From Caldalkalibacillus uzonensis (GTDB taxonomy: Bacteria > Bacillota > Bacilli > Caldalkalibacillales > Caldalkalibacillaceae): 64,000 nt of DNA. This document shows positions 29,489 to 42,557 of the stretch, piece after piece (the first letter of the stretch is position 1; every line of letters starts with the position of its first letter). The translations under genes were made by a program, and so were the position numbers. Location of the stretch: the NCBI RefSeq assembly GCF_030814135.1, contig NZ_JAUSUQ010000001.1, positions 310,001-374,000 of the forward strand, in the 5' to 3' direction. The notes beneath the pieces are model-generated. The model saw only the letters and a list, made by a program, of their open reading frames with translations, was not told the origin of the DNA and did no database searches.

Positions 29489-29875
29489 TTAGTGGCTCCA
29501 TTTATGGCGGACAAAGGCCAGCGCCACCCTCCAACCAGTCAACAAAACATAATTAAAGCCAAGTGTGACCAGAATGAATGGCAAAGACGGCACAGCCTGT
29601 TCTAAGAAACCTCTGATGACCAAACCAAGTACACCAGCCAAGAGCCAGGCCAAGGACACTGTCTTAAACGCTTGTTTAGGCTGGTTTAATACAGTGGGGC
29701 CGAAAACCCCAAGAGCGCCACCAACCACAAACCAGGTGACGAGAAAAGGCCAGGCAGTGCTGAGTACATAACCGGTGGTCACGGTCATACCGTGCTCCAT
29801 GCCACCTAAAAACACAAACAACAACAATACTATGGCGTCTCCAATCCCTACTAGAGCAGCTGACAACATGTCCAC
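29489..29875 (-). CDS. DUF3054 family membrane protein
   Basis: The 128-residue protein has four predicted membrane helices (about 8-27, 40-60, 75-93, 100-120), GDAIVLLLFVFLGG at the N-terminus and a WxxxG-rich third segment as in DUF3054. The function is unknown. It is upstream of pncB and divergent from the carboxypeptidase gene. A role in nicotinate uptake would be a guess. Confidence 0.75.
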   Translation of the reverse strand: MDMLSAALVGIGDAIVLLLFVFLGGMEHGMTVTTGYVLSTAWPFLVTWFVVGGALGVFGPTVLNQPKQAFKTVSLAWLLAGVLGLVIRGFLEQAVPSLPFILVTLGFNYVLLTGWRVALAFVRHKWSH

Positions 29876-29914
29876 TCCCCCGAAAATATGATGACGTTTC
29901 TAATGTACAATAAA

Positions 29915-29944
29915 TTGAGAACAGATTCCACCTTTTGCTATACT
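29915..29944 (+). promoter_or_regulatory. Sigma-A promoter of the M32 carboxypeptidase gene
   Basis: TTGAGA (29915-29920), 18 bp, TATACT (29939-29944), about 60 bp upstream of the start codon. Confidence 0.65.
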
Positions 29945-30003
29945 AGAACAGGTGACCTTTTGACAACCGAAACTATATCCTGGAAGGAAAGGGGTAATTG
30001 GCC

Positions 30004-31524
30004 GTGAGTCAAGGCGATGTGCAAAAAGCGTTGGAAACATTTGGGCAACTGGATCAGAAAATTTCTCACTTTAAGGAACTGCTGTCGCTGGCCAACTGGG
30101 ATTTGCATACAGGCGCTCCCAAAAAAGGACGCTCATTACGGTCCAAAGCGATCGGCACCTTATCATCCGAAGTTTTCCAACTTTCGTTATCCACAGAGAT
30201 GGGAAAATGTTTAGACACATTAAGTGATCCTGACATCCAAGCTCAGTTGGATGAAGTAGTGCGGGCCAAGGTGAGGTTATATAAACGCCATTACAACAAG
30301 TCAAAGCAAATACCTCCAGAGGAGTATCAGGCATATGTGGTCTTAACCTCTCAAGCACAAGACGTCTGGATAGAGGCCAAGACAAAAAAAGATTTTTCTA
30401 TTTTCCGTGAGACCCTCAAAAAAATCGTTGACTTTAATAAGAAGTTTATTGATTATTACGGTTATAAAGATCATCCGTATGACGCGCTGCTTGATGAATA
30501 TGAGCCTGGTCTCACGGTTCAGACACTGGATCAACTGTTCGGTGATTTGCGGACAAAAACGATAGACTTATTGGAGCGCATTCAAAGTTCAGGCAATCAT
30601 CCGCGTACGGAGATCTTTCACCAACGGTTTGATATTAAACAACAAGAAGCATTCAGTTTATTTGTCCTGCCCAAACTGGGTTATGATTTAGAAGCCGGAC
30701 GGCTGGATGTGAGCGCCCATCCCTTTGCCACTGGTCTTAACACAGGCGATGTGCGCATTACCACCCGCTATATGGAAAACGATATGCGCAGTGCGATATT
30801 CGGCACCATCCACGAATGCGGACATGCCTTGTATGAACAGGGGGTTAACCCCGAGTTTGAAGGAACCATTTTGTGCGGCGGCACTTCGATGGGCATTCAT
30901 GAGTCTCAATCCCGCTTCCTGGAAAACATGGTGGGACGCAGCTTTGAATTCTGGACCTATTTCTTTGATGATTTAAAGCGCTTCTTCCCTGAGCAGTTCC
31001 AAGATGTTTCTGTGGAGGATTTTGGCCGGGCTGTCAACACAGTGGAACCATCCTTGATTCGCGTGGAAGCAGATGAGTTAACGTATAACTTACATATTAT
31101 GATCCGCTATGAAATCGAAAAGGAGCTGATGGCGGGTGAGCTTGAAGTGGATGACTTGCCCGCCGTCTGGAATCAAAAGATGGAAGAATATCTAGGCATC
31201 ACTCCTCCCGATGATGCCCAGGGCGTCCTCCAGGACGTGCACTGGTCTTTTGGCGGCTTTGGTTATTTTCCTTCCTATTCTCTTGGCAACCTGTATGCAG
31301 CCCAAATCCTGCACACCATCCGCCAAGACATGCCGGATTTTTATGAGAAGGTGCAGAACGGAGAGTTTCTCCCCATCAGGGAGTGGTTAAGGGAGAACAT
31401 TCATCAGTATGGCAAACTGTATACGCCCAATGAGCTGATTAAAAAAGTAACCGGAGAAGAGTTAAACGCCAAATACCTGATTGATTACTTTGAAGAAAAA
31501 TACAGCAAAGTCTATCAGTTGTAA
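30004..31524 (+). CDS. M32 family metallocarboxypeptidase (Taq-type)
   Basis: The cytoplasmic zinc carboxypeptidase releases C-terminal residues with broad specificity. The 506-residue protein has zinc motif HECGH at about 270-274, the following HESQSRFLEN with the third ligand glutamate, and the family block DVRITTRYMENDMRSAIFGTI (in two parts). No signal peptide is visible. I prefer GTG 30004 over TTG 29998 because AAAGGGG lies 9 nt rather than 3 nt away. It is equivalent to B. subtilis YpwA by length and motifs. Confidence 0.93.
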   Translation: MSQGDVQKALETFGQLDQKISHFKELLSLANWDLHTGAPKKGRSLRSKAIGTLSSEVFQLSLSTEMGKCLDTLSDPDIQAQLDEVVRAKVRLYKRHYNKSKQIPPEEYQAYVVLTSQAQDVWIEAKTKKDFSIFRETLKKIVDFNKKFIDYYGYKDHPYDALLDEYEPGLTVQTLDQLFGDLRTKTIDLLERIQSSGNHPRTEIFHQRFDIKQQEAFSLFVLPKLGYDLEAGRLDVSAHPFATGLNTGDVRITTRYMENDMRSAIFGTIHECGHALYEQGVNPEFEGTILCGGTSMGIHESQSRFLENMVGRSFEFWTYFFDDLKRFFPEQFQDVSVEDFGRAVNTVEPSLIRVEADELTYNLHIMIRYEIEKELMAGELEVDDLPAVWNQKMEEYLGITPPDDAQGVLQDVHWSFGGFGYFPSYSLGNLYAAQILHTIRQDMPDFYEKVQNGEFLPIREWLRENIHQYGKLYTPNELIKKVTGEELNAKYLIDYFEEKYSKVYQL

Positions 31525-31711
31525 CAAACAAGCAACGTGTGAAGTAACCGGTTATCCATGTCACTATTTATTGGTGCCAGTGGTTTTTTTCCACTGGCAG
31601 CGGTTATCCAGGCATTGGCTTACCTTTGCTCCTTCATCATGCCTGCCCTGGTGAGGTAGCCTGTTTAAGAGGGAGCCTGTTTAAAAAAGGGCTGTTGTCA
31701 CTCATTCCCTC
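31525..31711. repeat. Gene-free stretch with short repeats upstream of tRNA-Ser
   Basis: No coding region was seen. It holds a perfect hairpin TGCCAGTGG-T7-CCACTGGCA (31575-31599), flanked by the direct repeat CGGTTATCCA (31549-31558 and 31601-31610), and a second direct repeat AGCCTGTTTAA (31658-31668 and 31674-31684). The hairpin has no trailing T-run, so it is not a standard terminator. Confidence 0.6.
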
Positions 31712-31740
31712 TTGCCAGATGTGCCTTCATCCTCTATAAT
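31712..31740 (+). promoter_or_regulatory. Sigma-A promoter of tRNA-Ser
   Basis: TTGCCA (31712-31717), 17 bp and a perfect TATAAT (31735-31740) lie 33 bp before the mature tRNA 5' end. Confidence 0.8.
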
Positions 31741-31773
31741 AATAGATTGTCACAAGGCAAACTGATTGATAGT

Positions 31774-31866
31774 GGAGGAGTACCCAAGTGGCCGAAGGGG
31801 GCGGTCTCGAAAACCGCTAGGGCGCCGAATGGCGTCGCGGGGGTTCGAATCCCCCCTCCTCCGCCA
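31774..31866 (+). tRNA. tRNA-Ser(CGA)
   Basis: This is a 93-nt class II tRNA. The acceptor stem GGAGGAG/CTCCTCC is perfect, the D arm is present, and the anticodon stem GCGGT/ACCGC encloses loop CTCGAAA with anticodon CGA (31808-31810). A long variable arm (GGCGCC...GGCGTC) and T arm GGGGG-TTCGAAT-CCCCC follow. Discriminator G and encoded CCA (31864-31866) are present. It reads UCG codons. Confidence 0.95.
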
Positions 31867-31877
31867 TTAATCGTTTT

Positions 31878-32417
31878 TTATTTGTCAAAAAATTGACCAT
31901 AGTTTACATATTGGAGCAGGGCAGCCTCAATGGCTTGCTTAATAAACGGTCTACGGTCACGAATGATTGCGGCCATATACTGCTGCTGAGTGTGTGGCAT
32001 GCTCTGGCGCACATAGTCATCCACAAATTCCCCTAGGGGAAGCCCTTTAGTTAAGATCTGGTGGTGGTAACGAGGCAGCAGGAACGGCTGGGACTGGGCA
32101 GCAACTTGTCTATCCTTACGGTCAATTATAGTTGCCCATCCTAAAATATGGTAGCGCCCTTGCTCGTCTCGTTCATAGCCGATCTCAATGCCAATGGCAC
32201 AACTCGCCCTGTTCACAACTTGTAAGGCATGTCTGGCTCGCAGAAGGGAGCCTTTTTTTGTTTCTGCTGAGGAAAGGGGCTGTTCAGATACGCCGCTGTT
32301 CACATTGACCGGGTAAAGCTCAGCTTCCAAACCGAGGTGACCCAGGGTCAGGTTAAGATATTCAAGTTTTTTGGAGGATATGGTGCCTACAGCCATATGT
32401 AAAGGGTGCTCAATCAT
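31878..32417 (-). CDS. DUF84 family non-canonical purine NTPase (YjjX-like)
   Basis: The 179-residue protein fits the inosine/xanthosine triphosphatase family that cleanses the nucleotide pool. Recognisable parts are the N-terminal AVGTISSKKLEYL, VNVNSGVSEQPLSSAETKKGSLLRA and GIEIGYER. The gene ends only 11 bp after the oppositely oriented tRNA-Ser. Substrate is inferred from family only. Confidence 0.82.
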   Translation of the reverse strand: MIEHPLHMAVGTISSKKLEYLNLTLGHLGLEAELYPVNVNSGVSEQPLSSAETKKGSLLRARHALQVVNRASCAIGIEIGYERDEQGRYHILGWATIIDRKDRQVAAQSQPFLLPRYHHQILTKGLPLGEFVDDYVRQSMPHTQQQYMAAIIRDRRPFIKQAIEAALLQYVNYGQFFDK

Positions 32418-32443
32418 CGTTCTGCTCTCCCCAGCCTAGGACG

Positions 32444-33712
32444 TTAATGTTCTAAATACTCGGCAGGGCCACTTCTAATGATCTTTTCAGCAGGTGTGAC
32501 ATGTTCCAACGTTTGTTGGTAGCGGTTGTGCAGCTGGTTGTAATCCTCCTCACTTATTTGGGGATAGGCGCGTTCTTCCACCAAGGTCTTCATGGGCAGC
32601 ACCTGGTAAGCCCGCTGTCCGTCCTGCCAATAACGATGGACATAGGTGGGGATAAAATCAACATCCTCTATCCGTGCTTGATCCCCCACTTTAGTGAGAT
32701 TAACTGACAATATACCACCGATATCCCGCGGATGTTCCCTCTGATTGGAGATAAAGTTGCCTAAGGAGTAAATCACCACCCCTTGCCTGAACGTTCCGTC
32801 TTGAACCCACTCCCGAAATTCATAAGGTTGCAGAACATGGGGATGGCTGCCAAAAATCAAATCGGCTCCCCAATCAAACAGTTTGTCCACCCACTGTATT
32901 TGTTCTTCATTGGGATCAGACTGATATTCAGCTCCAAAATGAATACAGACAGCGACAAAATCTGCCTCCTGCTTAGCCCGCTTAATGTCTGTTTTCATTT
33001 CCTCCTCGTTCAGCAAATTAACCAGATACTCTTTCCCCTCGGGAAGAGGAATGCCGTTTGTACCGTAAGTGTAAGCCAAAACGGCCACAGAGATATTATT
33101 GTGCTCAACGACAAGGACATCTGCCCGTTCTTCTGTGGAGCGAAACGTCCCAGTAGCGTGCAATCCGGCAGCTTCCAATGTATCAATGGTGCGAATGAGA
33201 CCTTGTGGACCACTGTCCAGGGAATGATTGTTGGCCGTGGTGATCACATCAAAACCGGCCTGTTTCAGGGCTTCAGCCAACTCATCGGGGGCGCTGAATA
33301 AAGGATAACCACTGTAGCCCCGTTCAGGCCCCCCAAAGGTGGTTTCAAGATTGCCCAAAACAAGGTCAGCTTGCTCAAAAACGGGTTGAACCTTTTCAAA
33401 AAAAGGAGAAAAGTCGTATCCCTCCGCCGTTTTGCCCGCTTCGATTTGGGGCATATGCATCATAATATCCCCTACAACCATCAGCTGCAGTTCCTCTACT
33501 GATCGTGCTTCCCGCTCTCGAGGGACAGATGGGCTTTCATTAATCCCATCAGCACCATCTGCCTGTTGTTCAGCTGGGATTTGTCCGGTTTGCTCTGCTG
33601 TTTCCCCTTGAACATGCTGTTCGGCACCAGGAGTATTCTCTTGCTCAAACAAGGAACACCCCGTTGCCAAAACAACCATGCAGAAAGCAATAATAAACCA
33701 TTTCAAGCGCAT
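32444..33712 (-). CDS. CapA/PgsA-family lipoprotein (metallophosphatase-like fold)
   Basis: The 422-residue protein has a type II signal peptide with lipobox LATGC (C19), a low-complexity Gln/Glu linker (about 20-75) and a CapA domain with MVVGDIMMHMPQ, LGNLETTFGG, TANNHSLDSGPQGL, HFGAEYQ and GSHPHVLQPYE. Family members take part in poly-gamma-glutamate synthesis, but no other pgs/cap genes are nearby, so the role is open. The ATG at 33712 is behind GGGAG; 14 upstream residues are rejected because they would mask the signal peptide. Confidence 0.88.
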   Translation of the reverse strand: MRLKWFIIAFCMVVLATGCSLFEQENTPGAEQHVQGETAEQTGQIPAEQQADGADGINESPSVPREREARSVEELQLMVVGDIMMHMPQIEAGKTAEGYDFSPFFEKVQPVFEQADLVLGNLETTFGGPERGYSGYPLFSAPDELAEALKQAGFDVITTANNHSLDSGPQGLIRTIDTLEAAGLHATGTFRSTEERADVLVVEHNNISVAVLAYTYGTNGIPLPEGKEYLVNLLNEEEMKTDIKRAKQEADFVAVCIHFGAEYQSDPNEEQIQWVDKLFDWGADLIFGSHPHVLQPYEFREWVQDGTFRQGVVIYSLGNFISNQREHPRDIGGILSVNLTKVGDQARIEDVDFIPTYVHRYWQDGQRAYQVLPMKTLVEERAYPQISEEDYNQLHNRYQQTLEHVTPAEKIIRSGPAEYLEH

Positions 33713-33779
33713 AATATTTAACTCCCATAAGCAGATTGTTCTCTCTCTTATCATAGCAGAATCTGTCCATAATTTATAC

Positions 33780-33825
33780 AGAAACCCGTGTCAACGGGAT
33801 CTTAACATGATCCTTGTGACACGGG
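33780..33825 (-). terminator. Terminator of the pyr operon, overlapping the pyrE stop codon
   Basis: On the minus strand CCCGTGTCA and TGACACGGG (33817-33825 with 33785-33793) form a 9-bp stem with a nested GGATC/GATCC helix, followed by TTTCTGT. The 5' arm lies within the last codons of pyrE and the stop TAA is in the inner loop. Confidence 0.7.
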
Positions 33826-34431
33826 CAGCTGTGGATTCCATTCTTTAAGTTTACATAATTCATATTCTGTTAATAACCCTTCTTCGTTGGCCACCTTAAG
33901 CAAGGTTTGGTAATCACTTAAGCTGACATAGGGAATATTTGCTTGTTGGAAAGCTTGTTTGGCCTGTGTCAACTCATAGGAGAAAATGGCCACCACGCCC
34001 AGTACTTTCGCTCCAATCTGACTGATCGCTTCAGTCACCCGCAAGGCACTCCCGCCAGTGGAGATTAAGTCTTCCACCACAACCACTTTGTCCTGAGGGG
34101 AAATTACACCCTCAATTTGATTTTGTTTACCGTGGCTTTTAGCCTTGGAACGGACATATGCCATGGGTAAGTTCATTCGCTCAGCCACCCAGGCAGCATG
34201 GGGAATGCCTGCTGTGGCTGTTCCTACAATAGCAGTAGGCTGGCTGTAATGTTCATTGATCAGCGTAACCAGACCGTCAGCGATCTCTTGTCTTAAGTTA
34301 GGATAAGAAAGCGTCAACCGATTATCGCAATAGATGGGCGATTCAATGCCGGAGGACCAGATAAAGGGCTTGCGGGGACTCAGTTCGACAGCACCGATGG
34401 ATAGTAACTCTCTGGCGATTTTTTCTTTCAT
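33802..34431 (-). CDS. pyrE: Orotate phosphoribosyltransferase
   Basis: The enzyme converts orotate and PRPP to OMP. The 209-residue protein has the PRPP motif [14 protein letters not shown] and the orotate-binding region [13 protein letters not shown]. It is the last gene of the pyr operon, 1 bp after pyrF. Confidence 0.96.
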   Translation of the reverse strand: MKEKIARELLSIGAVELSPRKPFIWSSGIESPIYCDNRLTLSYPNLRQEIADGLVTLINEHYSQPTAIVGTATAGIPHAAWVAERMNLPMAYVRSKAKSHGKQNQIEGVISPQDKVVVVEDLISTGGSALRVTEAISQIGAKVLGVVAIFSYELTQAKQAFQQANIPYVSLSDYQTLLKVANEEGLLTEYELCKLKEWNPQLPVSQGSC

Positions 34432-34432
34432 G

Positions 34433-36896
<2,464 letters not shown>

Positions 36897-36904
<8 letters not shown>

Positions 36905-39900
36905 GGATAACGCCCTCTTTCTCAGGCTGGGATAGATTGAGACCTGGCATGGGCAAGGTGGAAAAGGTGATCGATTCCAACACTTGCAGCATCGCTGTCG
37001 CCGTATCCAGGGAAGTAAACACCACCACGCCGTTTTCCACCGCTTCCCGTCTGATGCGGAAACCATCCCGTGCCGGCTGTTTGCCCTTGGTCAGGGTATT
37101 GATGATGAAGCTGGCTTCACCCTTGCGGATGCGGTCCAAGAGAGTAGGCCCTTCTTCATTCACTTTATTGACCATGGTCACAGGCAGCCCGTCTTGCAGC
37201 AGGCGTCGGGCCGTTCCTTCTGTGGCCAACAGGTCAAAGCCCAGGCGAGAGAAGCGGCGGGCCAGCGTCACGGCTTCATCTTTATCTTTATCAGCGACAG
37301 TGAACAGGACCGAACCTTGGGAGGGGATGGCCATCCCTGCGGCCAACAATCCTTTATACAAGGCTTTTTCCAGGTTAACATCCCGGCCCATTACTTCTCC
37401 TGTGGATTTCATTTCCGGACCAAGGTGAATATCTACCTGGCGCAACTTGGCAAAGGAGAAGACAGGCACTTTGACCGAGACCAGCTGATCCTCAGGCCAG
37501 TAACCTCCCTCATAGCCCAGCTCGGGTAAGGTGGCACCCAGAATCACCTTGGTAGCCAGGTTAGCCATGGGCACACCGGTGATTTTGCTCAGGAAGGGCA
37601 CGGTGCGGGATGCCCGGGGATTGACCTCCAGGACATAAACCTGCCCCTCATGCAAGACAAACTGGATGTTCAGCATCCCTTTGATCTTCAGCCCCCTGGC
37701 CAGCTGGGTGGTCATTTCTACAATCGTCTGTTTCGTTTCTTCAGACAGGGATTGGGGCGGGTAGACAGCAATGGAGTCCCCAGAATGGACACCAGCCCGT
37801 TCAATATGTTCCATGATACCGGGTATGAGCACATGCTGTCCGTCACTGACAGCATCCACCTCCACCTCTTTACCCAACAGGTAGCGGTCAATCAGGACAG
37901 GGTGATCGCGGGTCACTTTGACCGCTTCTTCCATATAGGTAAGCAGCTCTTCCTGATTATAGACAATTTCCATCGCCCGTCCGCCCAGTACATAGGAGGG
38001 GCGGACCAGCACCGGATAGCCCAGCTCCTCGGCTGCCGAAACGGCTGCCTCAACCGAGGTGACCGTTTTCCCTGGCGGTTGGGGGATATTGAGCCGTTCC
38101 AACAGCTGTTCAAACTTCTCCCGGTCTTCTGCCGTATCAATCTGTTCCATCTCCGTGCCCAAGATGCGCACCCCGGCTTCAACCAACGCTTCAGCTAAGT
38201 TGATGGCCGTCTGTCCCCCAAACTGGACAATGACACCTTCCGGTTGCTCCTGTTCAATGACATGCAGCACATCTTCCGCATACAGGGGTTCAAAATACAA
38301 TTTGTCTGAAGTATTAAAGTCCGTAGAGACCGTTTCCGGATTGTTATTAATAATGACCGCTTCATAGCCCGCTTCTTTAATGGCCCACACCGCATGAACA
38401 CTGGAGTAGTCAAATTCAATGCCTTGGCCGATGCAGATCGGGCCTGAACCAAGCACCACAATTTTCTTGCCTGTCGTCTTGGGCACTTCGTTCTCTTGCT
38501 CATAGGTGGAGTAGTAGTAAGGTGTAGCGGACTCGAACTCGGCCGCACAAGTATCCACCATTTTATAGACCGGCTTCAGGCCGGCTTGTTGTCTGAACAG
38601 GCGCACCTCTTGCTCCGTACTGCCCCACAATTCGGCAATTTTACGGTCTGTTACCCCTTTTTGCTTGGCTTCCTGCAACAGGGGAAGGTCAAAAGGCTGG
38701 TACTGCAAACGGTGTTCCAGCTCCACCAGCTGCTTGATTTTGGACAGGAAGAAGGGGTCAATCTGTGTCCATTCCCCCACCGTTTCCAACTCAATCTGGC
38801 GGCGGAAAGCTTCTGCTACGGCAAAAATCCGCTCATCATCCGCCCGGCGGCACTTTTCTTCCAGCTCGTCCACACTGGCTGTTTTCAGCGTGTCCAGTTC
38901 CAGATGATAAGCCCCGATTTCCAAGGAGCGCACGGCTTTTAACAGGGATTCTTCAAGGGTGCGGCCGATGGCCATCACTTCCCCAGTGGCTTTCATCTGG
39001 GTGCCCAGCTTGCGGTTGGCAGAAGCAAATTTGTCGAAAGGCCAGCGGGGAATCTTAGTGACCACATAGTCAAGAGCCGGTTCAAAACTGGCAAATGTTT
39101 GTCCTGTCACCGGATTTTTCAATTCATGCAGGCGGTATCCGACTGCAATTTTGGCCGCCAGTTTGGCAATGGGATAGCCGGTCGCTTTGGAAGCCAAGGC
39201 AGAGGAGCGGCTGACCCGGGGATTCACTTCAATCACGTAATATTGATCACTGTGCGGATCAAGGGCAAACTGAACGTTGCAGCCCCCTTCAATTTTTAAG
39301 GCGGAAATAATATTCAAGGCAGAGCTGCGTAGCATTTGGTAATCCCGGTCAGACAGCGTCTGGCTGGGCGCTACGACAATACTGTCTCCCGTATGAATCC
39401 CTACCGGATCAATGTTTTCCATGTTACAGACCGTAACGCAAGTGCCTGAAGCATCGCGCATCACTTCATATTCGATCTCCTTATAGCCGGCGATGCTCTT
39501 CTCAATCAGGCATTGGCCAACCGGCGAGTATTTCAGACCACTGGAAACAATCTCCATCAAACTGGCATCGTCTTGAGCAATGCCTCCTCCCGTTCCACCC
39601 AGGGTGTAAGCCGGCCGGATAATCACTGGATAGCCGATTTCTTGCACAAACGCTTCCGCTTCTTCCAGGGAGTGGATAATGGCACTTTCCGGGATGGGCT
39701 CACCAATTTTTTGCATCAGGGCTCTGAATTGTTCCCGGTCTTCGGCCTGCTGTATCGCTGCCAAATTGGTTCCCAGCAGCTTTACGTCTGCCTCTTCCAA
39801 CACGCCGGATTGGGCCAGTTCCACAGCCAGATTTAAACCTGTCTGTCCTCCCAGTGTGGGTAGCAAGCCATCCGGCTTCTCTTGGCGGATGATACGGGAG

Positions 39901-40121
39901 ACAAATTCCAGGGTGAGCGGTTCAATATAAACTTTGTCAACCATGTTGGTATCCGTCATAATCGTGGCCGGGTTACTGTTAACCAGAACCACCTCGTAAC
40001 CTTCTTCTTTTAACGCTTGACAGGCTTGGGTACCGGCGTAGTCAAATTCTGCGGCTTGGCCAATCACAATCGGCCCGGAACCGATCACCATGATTTTCTT
40101 GATATCTTCGCTACGTGGCAT
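36897..40121 (-). CDS. carB: Carbamoyl-phosphate synthase, large subunit
   Basis: The protein uses ammonia from CarA, bicarbonate and two ATP to make carbamoyl phosphate. The 1074-residue protein has two homologous ATP-grasp halves (starts near 7 and 552, each with GSGPIxIGQ), ATP-grasp repeats with RPAYTLGG and RPSYVLGG, and a C-terminal MGS-like allosteric domain. B. subtilis PyrAB has 1071 residues. Within a pyr operon this is the pyrimidine-regulated enzyme (PyrAB). Confidence 0.97.
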
Positions 40122-41235
40122 AACTGATTGCCCCCTTCTTGCTGTTCTTGCTGACCTTAAATGCCTCCATCATCTCCATAAACTGATCGAATAAATAGCG
40201 GGTGTCATAGGGCCCTGGCGACGCTTCGGGATGGAATTGGACCGAGAAAGCGGGCAGGGAGTCGTGGGCCAGTCCTTCAACGGTCCGGTCGTTCACATTG
40301 ATGAAAGTCACTTTTAATCCTGTCCCTGCTAACGATTCAGCTGCAACAGTATAGCCGTGATTTTGGGCGGATATGAAGGTTTGTTTGCTCTCGGCATGTT
40401 GGACAGGATGGTTGCTTCCCCGGTGCCCGAACACCATTTTTTCAGTGGTGGCACCGCAGGCCAAGGCTAACAGCTGATGACCGAGACAAATGCCGAAAAT
40501 GGGCACCTGGCCAAGAAGGGCCTTAATCGTGTGCGGAGCCTGACGGACATCCTGGGGATCTCCAGGCCCATTGGAGAGCAGAACCCCATCCGGTTTTAAA
40601 CGCAAGATGTCTTCAGCTGTGGCATCATACGGCACGACCCGGATGTCACACTGCCGCTTGGTCAACTCCCGCAGAATCCCCGCCTTGACACCAAAGTCAA
40701 GCACAACGACCCGCTTCCCGCTTCCCGGACAATGGTATGGGTTTGGCGTGGAGACACGGGCCACCTGGTCCCGGGGCAAGATCAGCTGCCCCAGACGGGT
40801 ATGATCTTCCGCTCTAGGCTCCCGGCCGATGATCAGCATCCCTTTCATGGTGCCAAACATGCGCAGGCGTCTGGTTAAAGCCCGGGTATCCACCCCGTAG
40901 ATCCCCGGAATATTTTTCTCCTTCAACAGTTCATCCAGGGTTAACGCTTGGCGCCAGTGACTGGGAGCGGTACAATGCTCTTTCACAATCAGAGCTTCCA
41001 GATGTGGATTGAGCGCCTCAAAATCATCCCGGTTAATGCCGTAATTACCGATTAAAGGGTAGGTAAAGGTGATCATCTGCCCACAATAGGAGGGATCAGA
41101 CAAAACTTCCTGGTAACCGGTCATTCCTGTATTAAATACAACCTCGCCAACCACTTCCTTTTCTGCGCCAAAACTTTGGCCTGCAAACTCCGTTCCATCT
41201 TCAAGCAGCAAATAAGCCGGTTTGTTTTGGGTCAT
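40111..41235 (-). CDS. carA: Carbamoyl-phosphate synthase, small (glutaminase) subunit
   Basis: The 374-residue protein hydrolyses glutamine and channels ammonia to CarB. It has the N-terminal CPSase domain ([30 protein letters not shown]) and a class I amidotransferase domain with nucleophile motif FGICLGHQL and the C-terminal His/Glu motif FHPEASPGP. The ATG at 41235 follows GGAGAGGAG; 21 upstream residues are rejected. It overlaps carB by 11 bp. Confidence 0.96.
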   Translation of the reverse strand: MTQNKPAYLLLEDGTEFAGQSFGAEKEVVGEVVFNTGMTGYQEVLSDPSYCGQMITFTYPLIGNYGINRDDFEALNPHLEALIVKEHCTAPSHWRQALTLDELLKEKNIPGIYGVDTRALTRRLRMFGTMKGMLIIGREPRAEDHTRLGQLILPRDQVARVSTPNPYHCPGSGKRVVVLDFGVKAGILRELTKRQCDIRVVPYDATAEDILRLKPDGVLLSNGPGDPQDVRQAPHTIKALLGQVPIFGICLGHQLLALACGATTEKMVFGHRGSNHPVQHAESKQTFISAQNHGYTVAAESLAGTGLKVTFINVNDRTVEGLAHDSLPAFSVQFHPEASPGPYDTRYLFDQFMEMMEAFKVSKNSKKGAISYAT

Positions 41236-41270
41236 AAGCTGAACTCCTCTCCTCATCTCCTGAATCGCAG

Positions 41271-42557
41271 TTAAACCATGCTTGCCTGTGCTTGCCACAC
41301 CACTGTTCCGTTAACGATGGTGGCGATAGGCCATCCATGGCAGATCCAACCGGCAAAGGGTGTGTTGCGCCCTTTGGACAGAAAATGTTCCGGCCGGATC
41401 GGCTGCTCCAAGTCCAGGTCAACAACGGTCAAATCGGCATCAGCTCCAATCCCCAGCCTGCCTTTGTTCAACCCGAAGATTTCGGCGGGTTTAACCGTCA
41501 TTTTCTCAACCAGCTGGGCCAGGGACAATATGCCTGTTTTAACCAGATGGGTATACAAAAGGGGGAATGCCGTTTCCAAGCCAACAATGCCAAAGGGGGC
41601 TTTGAGCATCCCCTGGGCTTTTTCCTCCTCTGTATGCGGGGCGTGATCAGTAGCGATCACGTCAATGGTTCCGTCAACCAGTCCCTTCACTACAGCTTGC
41701 TGGTCCGTTTTGGAACGCAAGGGGGGATTCATTTTAAAGTTAGGATCCGGACCAGGGATATCCTCATCGCACAACAAGAGGTGGTGGGGGGCCACTTCAG
41801 CCGTTACTTTGACCCCTCGCTGCTTGCCTTCCCGAACCAGACGGACTGATTCTTTGGCGCTGATGTGACAGACATGGTACCGGGCTCCTGTTTCCTCAGC
41901 CAGCAAAATGTCGCGGCCGACATGAATGTATTCAGAGTCGGAGGGAATCCCTGGCAAACCGTGCCGCTGGCTGAAGGCGCCCTCATGAACAACGCCGCCT
42001 GCGGCCAGGGTGTCATCTTCACAATGGGCCACAATAGGCAAACCTAGCAATTTGGCTTTGATCATTGCCTGTTTCATCATATGGCTGGACTGAACGCCCA
42101 CCCCGTCGTCAGACAAGGCCGCCGCACCTGCTTCCTTCAAAGCAAAGAAGTCTGTCAGCTCCTCTCCCTGTTGGTGCTTGGTGATAGCGGCAATGGGATG
42201 GACATGGACTACACCCTCTCTGACGGCCGTGTTCAACACCTGTTTGATTAATTCAGGCTGGTCCAAAGGAGGGTTGGTATTGGGCATGCAAAAAATAGTG
42301 GTAAACCCCCCTCTGGCTGCCGCACGCGTGCCCGACTCGATTGTTTCCTTTGCTTCAAATCCCGGCTCCCTTAAGTGCACATGAACATCGATGAAACCGG
42401 GAAACACCCACTTGTTGCGGCAATTGATCTCCCGATGCCCCCGATCGGCAATCTGCTCCTCAAGGGCGGTTATTTTGCCGTTTTCAACGAGAATGTCACC
42501 AACAATCTGCTCTCCGCTGTGATTAAGCATATAAGCCTGCTTTAACAAAAGTCCCAT
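41271..42557 (-). CDS. pyrC: Dihydroorotase
   Basis: The zinc amidohydrolase cyclises carbamoyl aspartate. The 428-residue length is identical to B. subtilis PyrC. Metal ligands sit in DVHVHLREPG (H59, H61), with MPNTNPPLD, HVCHIS and ATDHAPHT further on. The ATG at 42557 follows GGAGGAG. The 52-residue in-frame extension upstream is out-of-frame pyrB sequence. Confidence 0.97.
   Translation of the reverse strand: MGLLLKQAYMLNHSGEQIVGDILVENGKITALEEQIADRGHREINCRNKWVFPGFIDVHVHLREPGFEAKETIESGTRAAARGGFTTIFCMPNTNPPLDQPELIKQVLNTAVREGVVHVHPIAAITKHQQGEELTDFFALKEAGAAALSDDGVGVQSSHMMKQAMIKAKLLGLPIVAHCEDDTLAAGGVVHEGAFSQRHGLPGIPSDSEYIHVGRDILLAEETGARYHVCHISAKESVRLVREGKQRGVKVTAEVAPHHLLLCDEDIPGPDPNFKMNPPLRSKTDQQAVVKGLVDGTIDVIATDHAPHTEEEKAQGMLKAPFGIVGLETAFPLLYTHLVKTGILSLAQLVEKMTVKPAEIFGLNKGRLGIGADADLTVVDLDLEQPIRPEHFLSKGRNTPFAGWICHGWPIATIVNGTVVWQAQASMV

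Noticed and set aside
31575-31599. Hairpin as terminator of the M32 carboxypeptidase gene
   Set aside because: The T-run is in the loop and none follows the stem, so it does not fit an intrinsic terminator.
31525-31711. CRISPR array or insertion sequence
   Set aside because: Repeats are only 10-11 bp with two copies each, and no transposase or cas gene is present in the window.
36905-37066. 54-residue N-terminal extension of PyrK
   Set aside because: It lies inside carB in another frame; the ATG at 36904 fits family length and has a ribosome-binding site.
37650-38198. 182-codon plus-strand frame inside carB
   Set aside because: Shadow of a highly conserved gene; composition is atypical of protein (His, Phe and Gln rich).
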